6,997 nt of DNA from Streptosporangiaceae bacterium (GTDB taxonomy: Bacteria > Actinomycetota > Actinomycetes > Streptosporangiales > Streptosporangiaceae), in NCBI GenBank assembly GCA_030039095.1, contig JASHQP010000374.1, positions 1 to 6,997 of the forward strand. The letters run 5' to 3'. Made by a program: the position numbers and the translations under genes. Below are positions 1 through 6,093 of the stretch, in pieces (the stretch's first letter is position 1; each line of letters opens with the position of its first letter). The notes under the pieces were generated by a model, which was given only the letters and a program-made list of their open reading frames with translations, had not been told where the DNA came from and searched no databases.

Positions 1-2
1 GG

Positions 3-986
3 GCCGACGGGCCCGGGCAGGGCAGCCGGCCGCCGAGCCGGGGCCGCGCCTGGCTGGCCCGGCTGGCCCGCGTGGTCAACAGCAAGGCCGTGCGCTGGGG
101 GTTCGTGGCGGCCGCGGTCGCCCTCGGTGCGTACTGGGTCGCCGCCCACTGGACACAGGTGCGGGCCGGGCTGGCCAGCCTGGGGTTCCTGGCGGTCGCC
201 GGTGCCCTGGTCGCGGTCGTGCTGGCCCTGGTCGGGACCATGCAGGTGTGGCGGGTGCTGCTGGCCGCACTCGGTTCCCCGCTGGGAGCCCGGCCGGCCG
301 CCCGGGTCTTTTTCCTCGGCCAGCTCGGCAAGTACCTCCCCGGCTCGATCTGGCCAGTTCTCGCGCAGATGGAGCTGGGCACCGAGCATCACGTGCCGCG
401 GCACCGCTCGGCGAGCGCCTCGGTGCTGACGATGCTGTTCTGCCTGCTGGCCGGGCTGCTCGCGGCGCTGGTGACGCTGCCGTTCGCGCCGGGCGCGCGA
501 CCTTACCGGTGGGTGTTCCTGGTCGCTCCGGTCCTGCTCGTCTGCCTCCTCCCGCAGGTGCTCAACCGGATCCTGGGCTGGCTGCTGCGGCTGGCCAGGC
601 GGCCGCCCCTCGAGCAGCCGCTGGCCGGGCGCGCGGTCGTCGCCGCACTGTCATGGGCGCTCGTTTCCTGGGTCTGCTTCGGGCTGCAGATCTGGCTGCT
701 GGCAATCAAGCTTGGCGCGCCGGACGGGCGGGCCGCCCTGCTCTCGATCGGTGGGTTCGCGTTCGCCTGGTGCGTGGGCTTCGTCGTCGTGTTCGTCCCC
801 GCCGGAGCCGGCATCAGGGACGCGCTGCTGATCGCGACGCTCGGCCCGATGCTCGGCGTGGGCAAGGCGACCGCGGTGGCGCTGGTGTCCCGGGTGCTGA
901 TGACCGCCGGCGATCTGATCACCGCGGGAGCCGCGGCCGCGCTCGTGCGTGCGCCTCACCGTCCCGGGAGGGAGACGGCTCCGTGA
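3..986 (+). CDS. LPG-synthase-TM / UPF0104-type polytopic membrane protein (5' end open)
   Basis: Predicted integral membrane protein with about seven hydrophobic segments. Two stretches fit the lysylphosphatidylglycerol-synthase transmembrane (UPF0104, flippase-like) family: a KYLPGSIWP segment at about 333-359, and a VPAGAGIRDALL segment near 797-832, which resembles the family's P-G-x-G-x-R-E/D motif. Members without the catalytic aminoacyl-transferase domain are common beside glycan genes and are thought to move or modify lipid-linked substrates. The exact role here is unknown. A GTG at 72 could be the start, but it has no Shine-Dalgarno sequence before it. The frame stays open to the left edge with plausible basic and hydrophobic coding (AWLARLARVV), so the true start probably lies outside the window. 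The stop overlaps the rmlA start by four bases, suggesting co-translation with the rhamnose genes. Confidence 0.82.
   Translation, partial: ADGPGQGSRPPSRGRAWLARLARVVNSKAVRWGFVAAAVALGAYWVAAHWTQVRAGLASLGFLAVAGALVAVVLALVGTMQVWRVLLAALGSPLGARPAARVFFLGQLGKYLPGSIWPVLAQMELGTEHHVPRHRSASASVLTMLFCLLAGLLAALVTLPFAPGARPYRWVFLVAPVLLVCLLPQVLNRILGWLLRLARRPPLEQPLAGRAVVAALSWALVSWVCFGLQIWLLAIKLGAPDGRAALLSIGGFAFAWCVGFVVVFVPAGAGIRDALLIATLGPMLGVGKATAVALVSRVLMTAGDLITAGAAAALVRAPHRPGRETAP
966..975 (+). promoter_or_regulatory. Shine-Dalgarno sequence for rmlA
   Basis: A purine run, GGGAGGGAGA, lies 7-16 bases before the GTG at 983, inside the 3' end of the membrane-protein gene. It supports the overlapping GTG as the rmlA start. 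Confidence 0.65.
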
Positions 987-2050
987 AGGCCCTGGTCCTG
1001 TCCGGCGGGTCGGGCAGCAGGCTGCGCCCGATCACGCACACGTCGGCAAAGCAGCTGGTTCCGGTGGCCAACAAGCCGGTTCTGTTCTACGGCCTCGAGG
1101 CGCTCAGGGATGCGGGTATCACCGACGTCGGGATCGTGGTGGGGGAGACCGAACCGGCGATCCGCGACGCAGTCGGCGGCGGCGGCGCGTTCGGGCTTGA
1201 CGTCGCTTACCTCCGGCAGGACGCACCGCGGGGCCTTGCGCACGCGGTTCTGATCGCGCGTGACTACCTCGGCGATGACGACTTCGTCATGTACCTGGGG
1301 GACAACTTCATCGTCGGCGGGATCGCCGGGCTGGTCGACGAGTTCCGGTCCGGCCGCCCCGACGCGCAGATCATGCTGACCAGCGTGCCGGACCCGCGCC
1401 AGTTCGGCGTCGCCGAGCTCGACAGCGCCGGCGAGGTCGTCGCGCTCGAGGAGAAGCCCCGCGAGCCCAAGAGCGACCTCGCGCTGGTCGGCGTCTACAT
1501 CTTCACCCCGGCGGTGCACGAGGCGGTGGCGCAGCTCGAGCCGTCGTGGCGGGGTGAGCTGGAGATCACCGAGGCCATCCAGTGGCTGATCGACCACGGC
1601 CGGAAGGTGCGGTCGACGACGATCACCGGCTACTGGAAGGACACCGGGAACGTCGCCGACATGCTCGAGGTCAACCGGATGGTGCTGGAAGGGCTGGAAC
1701 CGGAGTGCGGCGGTGAGGTCGACGCCGGGACCGAGCTGATCGGCCGGGTCGCGATCGGCAGCGGCGCGCAGATCAGCGGGTGCCGCATCGTCGGGCCTGT
1801 CGTCATCGGCGCCGGAACGCGGGTGTCCGGCTCCTACATCGGCCCGTTCACCTCGGTGGAGCGCGACTGCGAGATCATCGACAGCGAGATCGAGTACTCC
1901 ATCGTGCTGCGTGGCGCGTCCATCAAGGGTGTCCGGCGCATAGAGGCGTCGCTCATCGGCCACGACGTGGAGGTAACGCCGGCGCCGAGGGTCCCCAAGG
2001 CACACCGGCTGGTTCTCGGAGACCACAGCAAGGTGCAGATATCGTCGTGA
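983..2050 (+). CDS. rmlA: Glucose-1-phosphate thymidylyltransferase, long form
   Basis: First enzyme of the dTDP-L-rhamnose pathway: it joins glucose-1-phosphate to dTTP, giving dTDP-glucose and pyrophosphate. The 355-residue product opens with the nucleotidyltransferase signature GGSGSRLRP (residues 8-16), followed by K23 and P27 in the TSAKQLVPV stretch. YLGDNF at 104-109 supplies the metal-binding Asp107. After the catalytic domain, from about residue 250, come hexapeptide-like repeats of a left-handed beta-helix (for example IGSGAQI, VIGAGTRV). This tail marks the long form of the family, as in StrD of streptomycin clusters, as opposed to the shorter form (about 290 residues) typical of enteric RmlA. 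Gly-Ser replaces the usual Gly-Thr in GxGTRL, a mild change. The GTG start overlaps the upstream stop (GTGA) behind a good ribosome binding site, and the stop overlaps rmlB the same way. Confidence 0.95.
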   Translation: MKALVLSGGSGSRLRPITHTSAKQLVPVANKPVLFYGLEALRDAGITDVGIVVGETEPAIRDAVGGGGAFGLDVAYLRQDAPRGLAHAVLIARDYLGDDDFVMYLGDNFIVGGIAGLVDEFRSGRPDAQIMLTSVPDPRQFGVAELDSAGEVVALEEKPREPKSDLALVGVYIFTPAVHEAVAQLEPSWRGELEITEAIQWLIDHGRKVRSTTITGYWKDTGNVADMLEVNRMVLEGLEPECGGEVDAGTELIGRVAIGSGAQISGCRIVGPVVIGAGTRVSGSYIGPFTSVERDCEIIDSEIEYSIVLRGASIKGVRRIEASLIGHDVEVTPAPRVPKAHRLVLGDHSKVQISS

Positions 2051-3024
2051 GAATCCTCGTCACAGGCGGCGCCGGCTTCATCGGCTCGCACTACGTCCGC
2101 ACGCTGCTGTCCGGCGGCTATCCCGGTTTCGGCGATGCGCAGGTCACGGTCCTGGACAAGCTGACCTATGCCGGAAACCTCGCCAATCTCCAGGCCGTAA
2201 CGGATAGCCCCGGGCTGACCTTCGTCCGCGGGGACATCTGTGACGGGGCGCTGCTCGCCGACGTGGTGCCGGGGCACGACATCGCGGTCAACTTCGCCGC
2301 GGAGACGCACGTCGACCGGTCGATCACGGGCGCGGCCGACTTCGTCACCACGAACGTCGTGGGCACCCAGATGCTGCTGCAGGCGTGCCTGGACGCGGGG
2401 GTCCCGCGGGTCGTCCAGGTGTCCACGGACGAGGTGTACGGCAGCGTGGCGACCGGGTCGTGGGCGGAGGACGCGCGGCTCGAGCCGAACTCGCCGTACG
2501 CGGCGGCGAAGGCCGGCGGCGACCTCATCGCGCGGGCGTACGCCCGGACCCACGGGCTCGACGTCTCGATCACGCGGTGCTGCAACAACTACGGCCCCTA
2601 CCAGTTCCCGGAGAAGCTCATCCCGCTGTTCACCACGAACCTGCTGGACGGCAAGAAGGTCCCGCTGTACGGGGACGGGCAGAACGTCCGCGGCTGGATC
2701 CACGCCGACGACCACTGCCGGGGCATCCAGCTGGTTGTCGAGCAGGGCAAGCCCGGGTTCGTCTACCACATCAACGGCGACGTCGAGCTCAACAACACCG
2801 AGCTGACCCGCGAGCTGCTGGAGATCTGCGGAGCGGGCTGGGACATGGTGACGCCGGTCGAGGACCGCAAGGGCCACGACCGCCGGTACTCGCTGGACGA
2901 CTCGGTGCTGCGCGGCATGGGCTACGCGCCGCGCATCCCGTTCGGCGAGGGCCTGCGGGCCACCGTCGGCTGGTACGCCGGCAACCGCGCCTGGTGGGAG
3001 CCGCTGAAGCAGCGCCCGCAGTGA
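2047..3024 (+). CDS. rmlB: dTDP-glucose 4,6-dehydratase
   Basis: Second pathway step: NAD-dependent conversion of dTDP-glucose to dTDP-4-keto-6-deoxyglucose. The product has 325 residues, normal for the family. It is an extended short-chain dehydrogenase: the Rossmann motif GGAGFIG is at residues 7-13, the active-site STDEVYG at 126-132 provides Thr127-Asp128-Glu129, and the YAAAK catalytic pair is Tyr151 and Lys155. RCCNNYGPYQFPEKLIP then follows, diagnostic for RmlB rather than general epimerases. The GTG start shares GTGA with the rmlA stop. AAGGTG at 2030-2035 is a modest ribosome binding site. The stop again overlaps the next gene by GTGA. The best match in type is the actinomycete StrE-like group, judged from memory of the motifs. 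Confidence 0.95.
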   Translation: MRILVTGGAGFIGSHYVRTLLSGGYPGFGDAQVTVLDKLTYAGNLANLQAVTDSPGLTFVRGDICDGALLADVVPGHDIAVNFAAETHVDRSITGAADFVTTNVVGTQMLLQACLDAGVPRVVQVSTDEVYGSVATGSWAEDARLEPNSPYAAAKAGGDLIARAYARTHGLDVSITRCCNNYGPYQFPEKLIPLFTTNLLDGKKVPLYGDGQNVRGWIHADDHCRGIQLVVEQGKPGFVYHINGDVELNNTELTRELLEICGAGWDMVTPVEDRKGHDRRYSLDDSVLRGMGYAPRIPFGEGLRATVGWYAGNRAWWEPLKQRPQ

Positions 3025-3923
3025 ACGGGGCAGGGGGGCTGGGCGGGGGTCGGCGGCGGTGGCTGGTCACCGGTTCCGGCGGGATGCTGGGGTGTGATCT
3101 CGTCGCCGCGCTGGCAAGCGGCGGCGAGGACGTGATCGGGCTGTCCCGCAAGGAACTCGACGTTACCGACGAGGCGACGGTCGCGGCGGCGCTCGCGGAC
3201 TGCCGTCCCGGCGTGGTCGTGAACTGCGCGGCCTGGACCGGGGTCGACGACGCGGAGGCGCACGAGGACGAGGCGCTCGCTGTCAACGGCGCCGGGGTGG
3301 CGACCGTGGCGGCGGCGATCGCGGCGGGAAACGCCGCACCGGGCTGCCGCCTGGTGCACCTGTCCACCGACTACGTGTTCGCCGGGGATGCGGCCACGCC
3401 GTACTCGGAGGACGACGTGCCCGGCCCGAGAACCGCCTACGGGCGCACCAAGCTCGCCGGTGAGCAGGCCGTGCGAAAGCTGCTGCCCCAGGCCGGCACC
3501 GTGGTGCGGACGGCCTGGCTCTACGGGGCGCACGGGCCCAGCTTCGTCGCCACGATGATCAGGCTGGAGAGCGAGCGGCCCGCGGTGAATGTCGTGGCCG
3601 ACCAGCGCGGCCAGCCCACGTGGACGGCCGACGTCGCGCGGCAGGTGATCGCGCTGGTCGGGTCGGGGGCGCCGGCGGGCATCTACCACGCGACGAGCTC
3701 GGGCGTGGCGACCTGGTTCGAGCTGGCGCGCGAGGTGTTCCTGCTGCTGGGCGCCGACCCGGACCGGGTGCACGCCACCACAACCGGCGCGTTCCCGCGC
3801 CCGGCGCCACGGCCGGCCTACAGCGTGCTCGGCCACGACGCCTGGGGCGCCGTCGGCCTCGAGCCGATCGGCGACTGGCGCCTCTCGCTGCGCCGCGCCT
3901 TCCCCGCCCTCACCGGCACCTGA
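3021..3923 (+). CDS. rmlD: dTDP-4-dehydrorhamnose reductase
   Basis: Last pathway step: NAD(P)H reduction of dTDP-4-keto-L-rhamnose to dTDP-L-rhamnose. The 300-residue product has the N-terminal cofactor motif TGSGGMLG (residues 17-24), NCAAWTGVDDAE, the active-site STDYVF (115-120), and the YGRTK pair Tyr140/Lys144, all characteristic of RmlD. The start is taken as the GTG overlapping the rmlB stop. This gives a Gly/Arg-rich extension of about 14 residues before the first beta strand, and there is no strong Shine-Dalgarno sequence, so translation probably depends on coupling to rmlB. It is the last gene of the operon: the left inverted repeat of the inserted block begins one base after its stop. 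A related 4-ketoreductase for another dTDP-sugar is possible, but RmlD is favoured by the complete RmlABC set. Confidence 0.92.
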   Translation: MNGAGGLGGGRRRWLVTGSGGMLGCDLVAALASGGEDVIGLSRKELDVTDEATVAAALADCRPGVVVNCAAWTGVDDAEAHEDEALAVNGAGVATVAAAIAAGNAAPGCRLVHLSTDYVFAGDAATPYSEDDVPGPRTAYGRTKLAGEQAVRKLLPQAGTVVRTAWLYGAHGPSFVATMIRLESERPAVNVVADQRGQPTWTADVARQVIALVGSGAPAGIYHATSSGVATWFELAREVFLLLGADPDRVHATTTGAFPRPAPRPAYSVLGHDAWGAVGLEPIGDWRLSLRRAFPALTGT

Positions 3924-3924
3924 T

Positions 3925-3947
3925 TTCCATGATCGTGGTGGCAAATG
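3925..3947 (+). repeat. Left terminal inverted repeat of the inserted block
   Basis: A 23-base sequence made of TTCCATGATC, two bases, then GGTGGCAAATG. It matches the reverse complement of 6065-6087 at 21 of 23 positions. The two mismatches are the central GT here against TG in the other copy. It starts one base after the rmlD stop. CCATGATCGTGG inside it is itself nearly palindromic. The paired repeats exactly frame the methyltransferase/endonuclease block. Confidence 0.8.
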
Positions 3948-3969
3948 AGCGCAGGGGGGTTGTGGCAAA
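3938..3969 (+). repeat. GTGGCAAA direct repeat at the left end
   Basis: The octamer GTGGCAAA occurs at 3938-3945, inside the left inverted repeat, and again at 3962-3969, with start points 24 bases apart. It may be a second binding site for whatever protein recognises the end, or chance. Confidence 0.35.
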
Positions 3970-4035
3970 GCGGAAAAGATCAACACAGCAGGCCATAGCA
4001 CCAGCACCGCTCGTCCCGTCTGATCTCCTATGACA

Positions 4036-4052
4036 CGCATCGCGGCGATGCG
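4036..4052 (+). promoter_or_regulatory. Hairpin/palindrome in the methyltransferase leader
   Basis: Perfect 7-bp inverted repeat CGCATCG with loop CGG, then CGATGCG, ending 42 bases before the methyltransferase ATG. A weak -10-like TATGAC lies just upstream at 4030-4035, so the palindrome would sit near the transcription start. It could be an operator for control of the methyltransferase or an RNA hairpin in its leader. No controller protein gene is visible nearby. Confidence 0.4.
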
Positions 4053-4094
4053 AAGATCCGACTGGATGTCAGCCGCAGATGGCAAGCTGAGCCC

Positions 4095-5372
4095 ATGAGC
4101 CTAACCGCGGTCGACCTGTTCTGCGGGGCCGGCGGCGCATCACTTGGGCTCGTTCGGGCAGGGTGGGACCTCCGCCTCGCCGCAGACATCGAACCTGCTT
4201 GCAGCCTGACCCACCAGACAAACCTGCCCGGTGTTTTCATCTCCGATGACCTTCGCTCCACCGATTCGGACAAGCTGGCCAGCGCTGCTGACATCTCGCC
4301 CGGCCAGCTCGACCTCTTGTTCGCGGGCCCGCCCTGCCAGGGCTTCTCCATGATCGGGTCACGCGTCGTCTGGGATAAGCGGAACAACCTGTTCAGAGAA
4401 GTGCTCCGCCTGGCCTCCGAACTACAGCCCCAGTGCGTTGTCATCGAGAACGTGCCCGGCCTCGTCACACTCGGCAACGGCGCCTACCTGCGCGCCATCC
4501 TCGAAGGGCTAAGCGCCGCAGGTTACGAAGCGGCCTGCGCCGAACTGCTCGCCGCCCAGTACGGCGCACCGCAGATGCGCTGGCGGCTGATCATCATCGG
4601 CTGGCGCAAAGACCTGGGTATCCCCGCCGGCTACGGCTTCCCGCACCCCACCGCAGGAACAGGCAAGATCGGGGACCTCCTGCCCAACTGCACCATCCCG
4701 CAGTGGCAGCTAGAGGGGTTTGTCACCACCGCCGAAGCCATCCGCGACCTGCCGCCAGTAGAAGCGGGTGAGGAAGTAACCCACTATGTCGGTCCACCCA
4801 TCGGCCCATACCAAGAGACGATGCGCGCGGGCTTGAACGGCGAGCTATCCAGCCACTATGCAGCCAGGCTCTCGGCAGCTAACCTCGCCAGGCTGGCACA
4901 TATCAAGCCCGGGCAGGACTGGCGGGATCTGCCCCACGACTTGCTGCCCTCAGGCATGCAACGGGCGCTCCGCAAGGACCACACCCGCCGCTACCGCCGG
5001 ATGACATGGGACGGAGTGCCCCGCGCGGTAATCACCCGCTTCCGCGACCCCAAGTCAGGCGAGTACACACACCCCGAGCAAGACCGCACCATAACGATCC
5101 GCGAGGCAGCCCGGCTGCAAGGCTTCCCAGATAGCTTCATATTCCACGGAGACCGGACCAGCCAGTACGAGCAGGTAGGCAACGCCGTGCCGACGCAACT
5201 CGCCGAAGCCATCGCCGCGGAAATCCGCCGCTGCCTCGACGGCCATCTTGGTGAAAGACTCTCCGCGCCGTTCCGCCGCCGCCCAGTTGCGTTTCTTGGT
5301 ACATATGGGGAACTGGCTCCCAGCCTGCTGGGACTATCCGAGGCTGACGGCGAGCAGAAGGGCTGGGCTTGA
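4095..5372 (+). CDS. DNA (cytosine-5) methyltransferase of a restriction-modification module
   Basis: Transfers a methyl group from S-adenosylmethionine to C5 of a cytosine in a specific DNA site; originally it would have protected host DNA from the adjacent nuclease. The 425-residue product has the family motifs in order: I, DLFCGAGG (7-14); IV, GPPCQGFS with nucleophile Cys81; VI, ENV (118-120); VIII, QMRWR (160-164, the QxRxR form); a variable target-recognition region from about 170 to 330; IX, REAARLQGFP (336-345); X, VGNAVP (361-366). It appears intact and active. The ATG start has little Shine-Dalgarno sequence. The stop overlaps the nuclease start as TTGA. Codon use is less GC-biased than in the rml genes, which suggests transfer. 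The target site cannot be read from the sequence. With its nuclease disrupted it is probably now an orphan methyltransferase. Confidence 0.95.
   Translation: MSLTAVDLFCGAGGASLGLVRAGWDLRLAADIEPACSLTHQTNLPGVFISDDLRSTDSDKLASAADISPGQLDLLFAGPPCQGFSMIGSRVVWDKRNNLFREVLRLASELQPQCVVIENVPGLVTLGNGAYLRAILEGLSAAGYEAACAELLAAQYGAPQMRWRLIIIGWRKDLGIPAGYGFPHPTAGTGKIGDLLPNCTIPQWQLEGFVTTAEAIRDLPPVEAGEEVTHYVGPPIGPYQETMRAGLNGELSSHYAARLSAANLARLAHIKPGQDWRDLPHDLLPSGMQRALRKDHTRRYRRMTWDGVPRAVITRFRDPKSGEYTHPEQDRTITIREAARLQGFPDSFIFHGDRTSQYEQVGNAVPTQLAEAIAAEIRRCLDGHLGERLSAPFRRRPVAFLGTYGELAPSLLGLSEADGEQKGWA
5356..5362 (+). promoter_or_regulatory. Shine-Dalgarno sequence for the nuclease TTG start
   Basis: AGAAGGG, six bases before the TTG at 5369 and within the methyltransferase 3' end. 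It supports the TTG as the original nuclease start and points to coupled translation. Confidence 0.5.
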
Positions 5373-5836
5373 GTCCCGACCGGCGGACGCAGCGAACCTC
5401 GCTGCCTGCCCGCGTGGCGTCACGGCCCCACATCGCCGAATGGTTCGGGCATCGAATCTTCCCCTCTGTCTCCTACGGAGACATGTCAATCGACGACCAG
5501 CGATCGGGACGCTGCCCCTTCCTGACCCAGACTCTGAAACAGAGCACGCTCTGCGTGAAAGCCCCGAATTCACGCGGAGTCTGCACTATCAGCGCCAGCA
5601 GCAACGGCCCACGGCAAGACTGGCTCGTATGCCCCTACCGGGCCCTAGATGACGGCCTGCTACCAGATTGCCTTCAAGTTCCAGGTAACCAAACGAGAGA
5701 CATCAGTCGGGTGCGCGCTCGCCCTCCCGCAGCCAGTATGGGACTCGTGGCAGCCCTTCCTCGGTGCACCAGAACTACGCGAACTGCCAGACGGCACCTG
5801 GCGACTCCTGGACGACCAAGCCTCACACCCAAGTGA
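5369..5836 (+). pseudogene. NotI-family restriction endonuclease, N-terminal remnant
   Basis: The TTG start overlaps the methyltransferase stop (TTGA). Residues 22-98 resemble the N-terminal region of NotI: IAEWFGHRIFP, then CPFLTQ, CVKAPNSRGVC and DWLVCPYRALD. The four cysteines are C49, C62, C72 and C88, with gaps of 12, 9 and 15 residues. That is the same spacing as I recall for the Cys4 metal (iron) site of NotI. Similarity stops at about 5650-5661. Beyond this the frame reads to 5836 through sequence that codes for the NotI C-terminal region in another frame, so the last 55 or so residues are nonsense. The PD-(D/E)XK-type catalytic core is absent. If translated, the product would be a 155-residue metal-binding fragment without nuclease activity. 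Family assignment rests on remembered NotI sequence. Confidence 0.82.
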
Positions 5837-6053
5837 CTGGATCTACGTCTTTGACATTGACAGCCAGCCTGGAGCAGACGGACGGCCCGCACCGATACAC
5901 GTAGGCCTAGTGATCGGTACAGACGCAACCACCCTCAGCCGGGCTGCATTCGAAGTAGCCCCCGCCAGGGCCGTCGCACACGGTGGTGAATATGACGCCG
6001 TCGCCGAGACCATCGCCCGCCGTCTTGGACGCTACCTGCCGGGAATCGGTTAA
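5649..6053 (+). pseudogene. NotI-family restriction endonuclease, C-terminal remnant
   Basis: Reads in the +1 frame relative to the N-terminal remnant. CYQIAFKF, LALPQPVWDSW, LPDGTWRL and DWIYVFDID follow the order of the NotI C-terminal region (recalled as FYQMAYKF, FAIPQSVWKSW, NGDGTFSL, AWIFVFELD), and the end at LGRYLP fits the natural C-terminus of the family. An ATG at 5649 could in principle start a 134-residue protein, but it falls at the deletion joint and has no ribosome binding site, so it is likely an accident. Together with the N-terminal remnant it accounts for about 225 residues of an enzyme of about 380. The missing part lies between the two and includes the catalytic residues. 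The TAA stop is 11 bases before the right inverted repeat. Confidence 0.75.
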
Positions 6054-6064
6054 CTGCCGAGGCG

Positions 6065-6087
6065 CATTTGCCACCCAGATCATGGAA
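6065..6087 (-). repeat. Right terminal inverted repeat of the inserted block
   Basis: Reverse-complement partner of 3925-3947, matching at 21 of 23 positions. It ends six bases before the rmlC stop codon. As on the left, a GCGC-containing stretch follows immediately on the inner side, so weak similarity may continue into the element. Confidence 0.8.
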
Positions 6088-6093
6088 CGAAGT

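Larger units (their letters stand above)
3925..6087. mobile_element. Inverted-repeat-bounded restriction-modification island between rmlD and rmlC
   Basis: The segment is framed by 23-bp imperfect inverted repeats and holds a cytosine methyltransferase and a broken NotI-type nuclease. It differs from its flanks: more A/T at third codon positions (GCA, CCA, CTA, ATA, GTA codons are frequent), lower apparent GC, and weaker ribosome binding sites. It separates rmlD and rmlC, whose stops lie just outside its ends. No transposase, integrase or obvious target-site duplication is visible. It could be a non-autonomous transposon-like element, or genes inserted between two copies of a genome-wide palindromic repeat. 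The inverted repeats are seen directly; mobility is inferred. Confidence 0.5.

Noticed and set aside
956..2026. Long minus-strand open frame opposite rmlA
   Set aside because: It is a mirror of the strongly supported rmlA gene, caused by high third-position GC. Its product has no recognisable domain and an Arg/Asp/Val-rich composition.
1834..2877. Long minus-strand open frame opposite rmlB
   Set aside because: It overlaps rmlB, which has all family motifs. The opposite frame is open only because of codon bias.
5649..6053. Independent small gene downstream of the methyltransferase
   Set aside because: The ATG falls at the deletion joint, overlaps the N-terminal remnant out of frame and lacks a ribosome binding site. 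The protein matches the C-terminal part of NotI, so it is better explained as part of a broken gene.
5369..6053. Simple one-base frameshift (sequencing error) in an intact NotI homologue
   Set aside because: Rejoining the frames still leaves about 150 residues, including the catalytic core, missing between the two conserved parts. An indel error alone cannot explain this.
3925..6087. Site-specific integration with att direct repeats
   Set aside because: The end repeats are inverted, not direct. There is no tRNA gene and no integrase.
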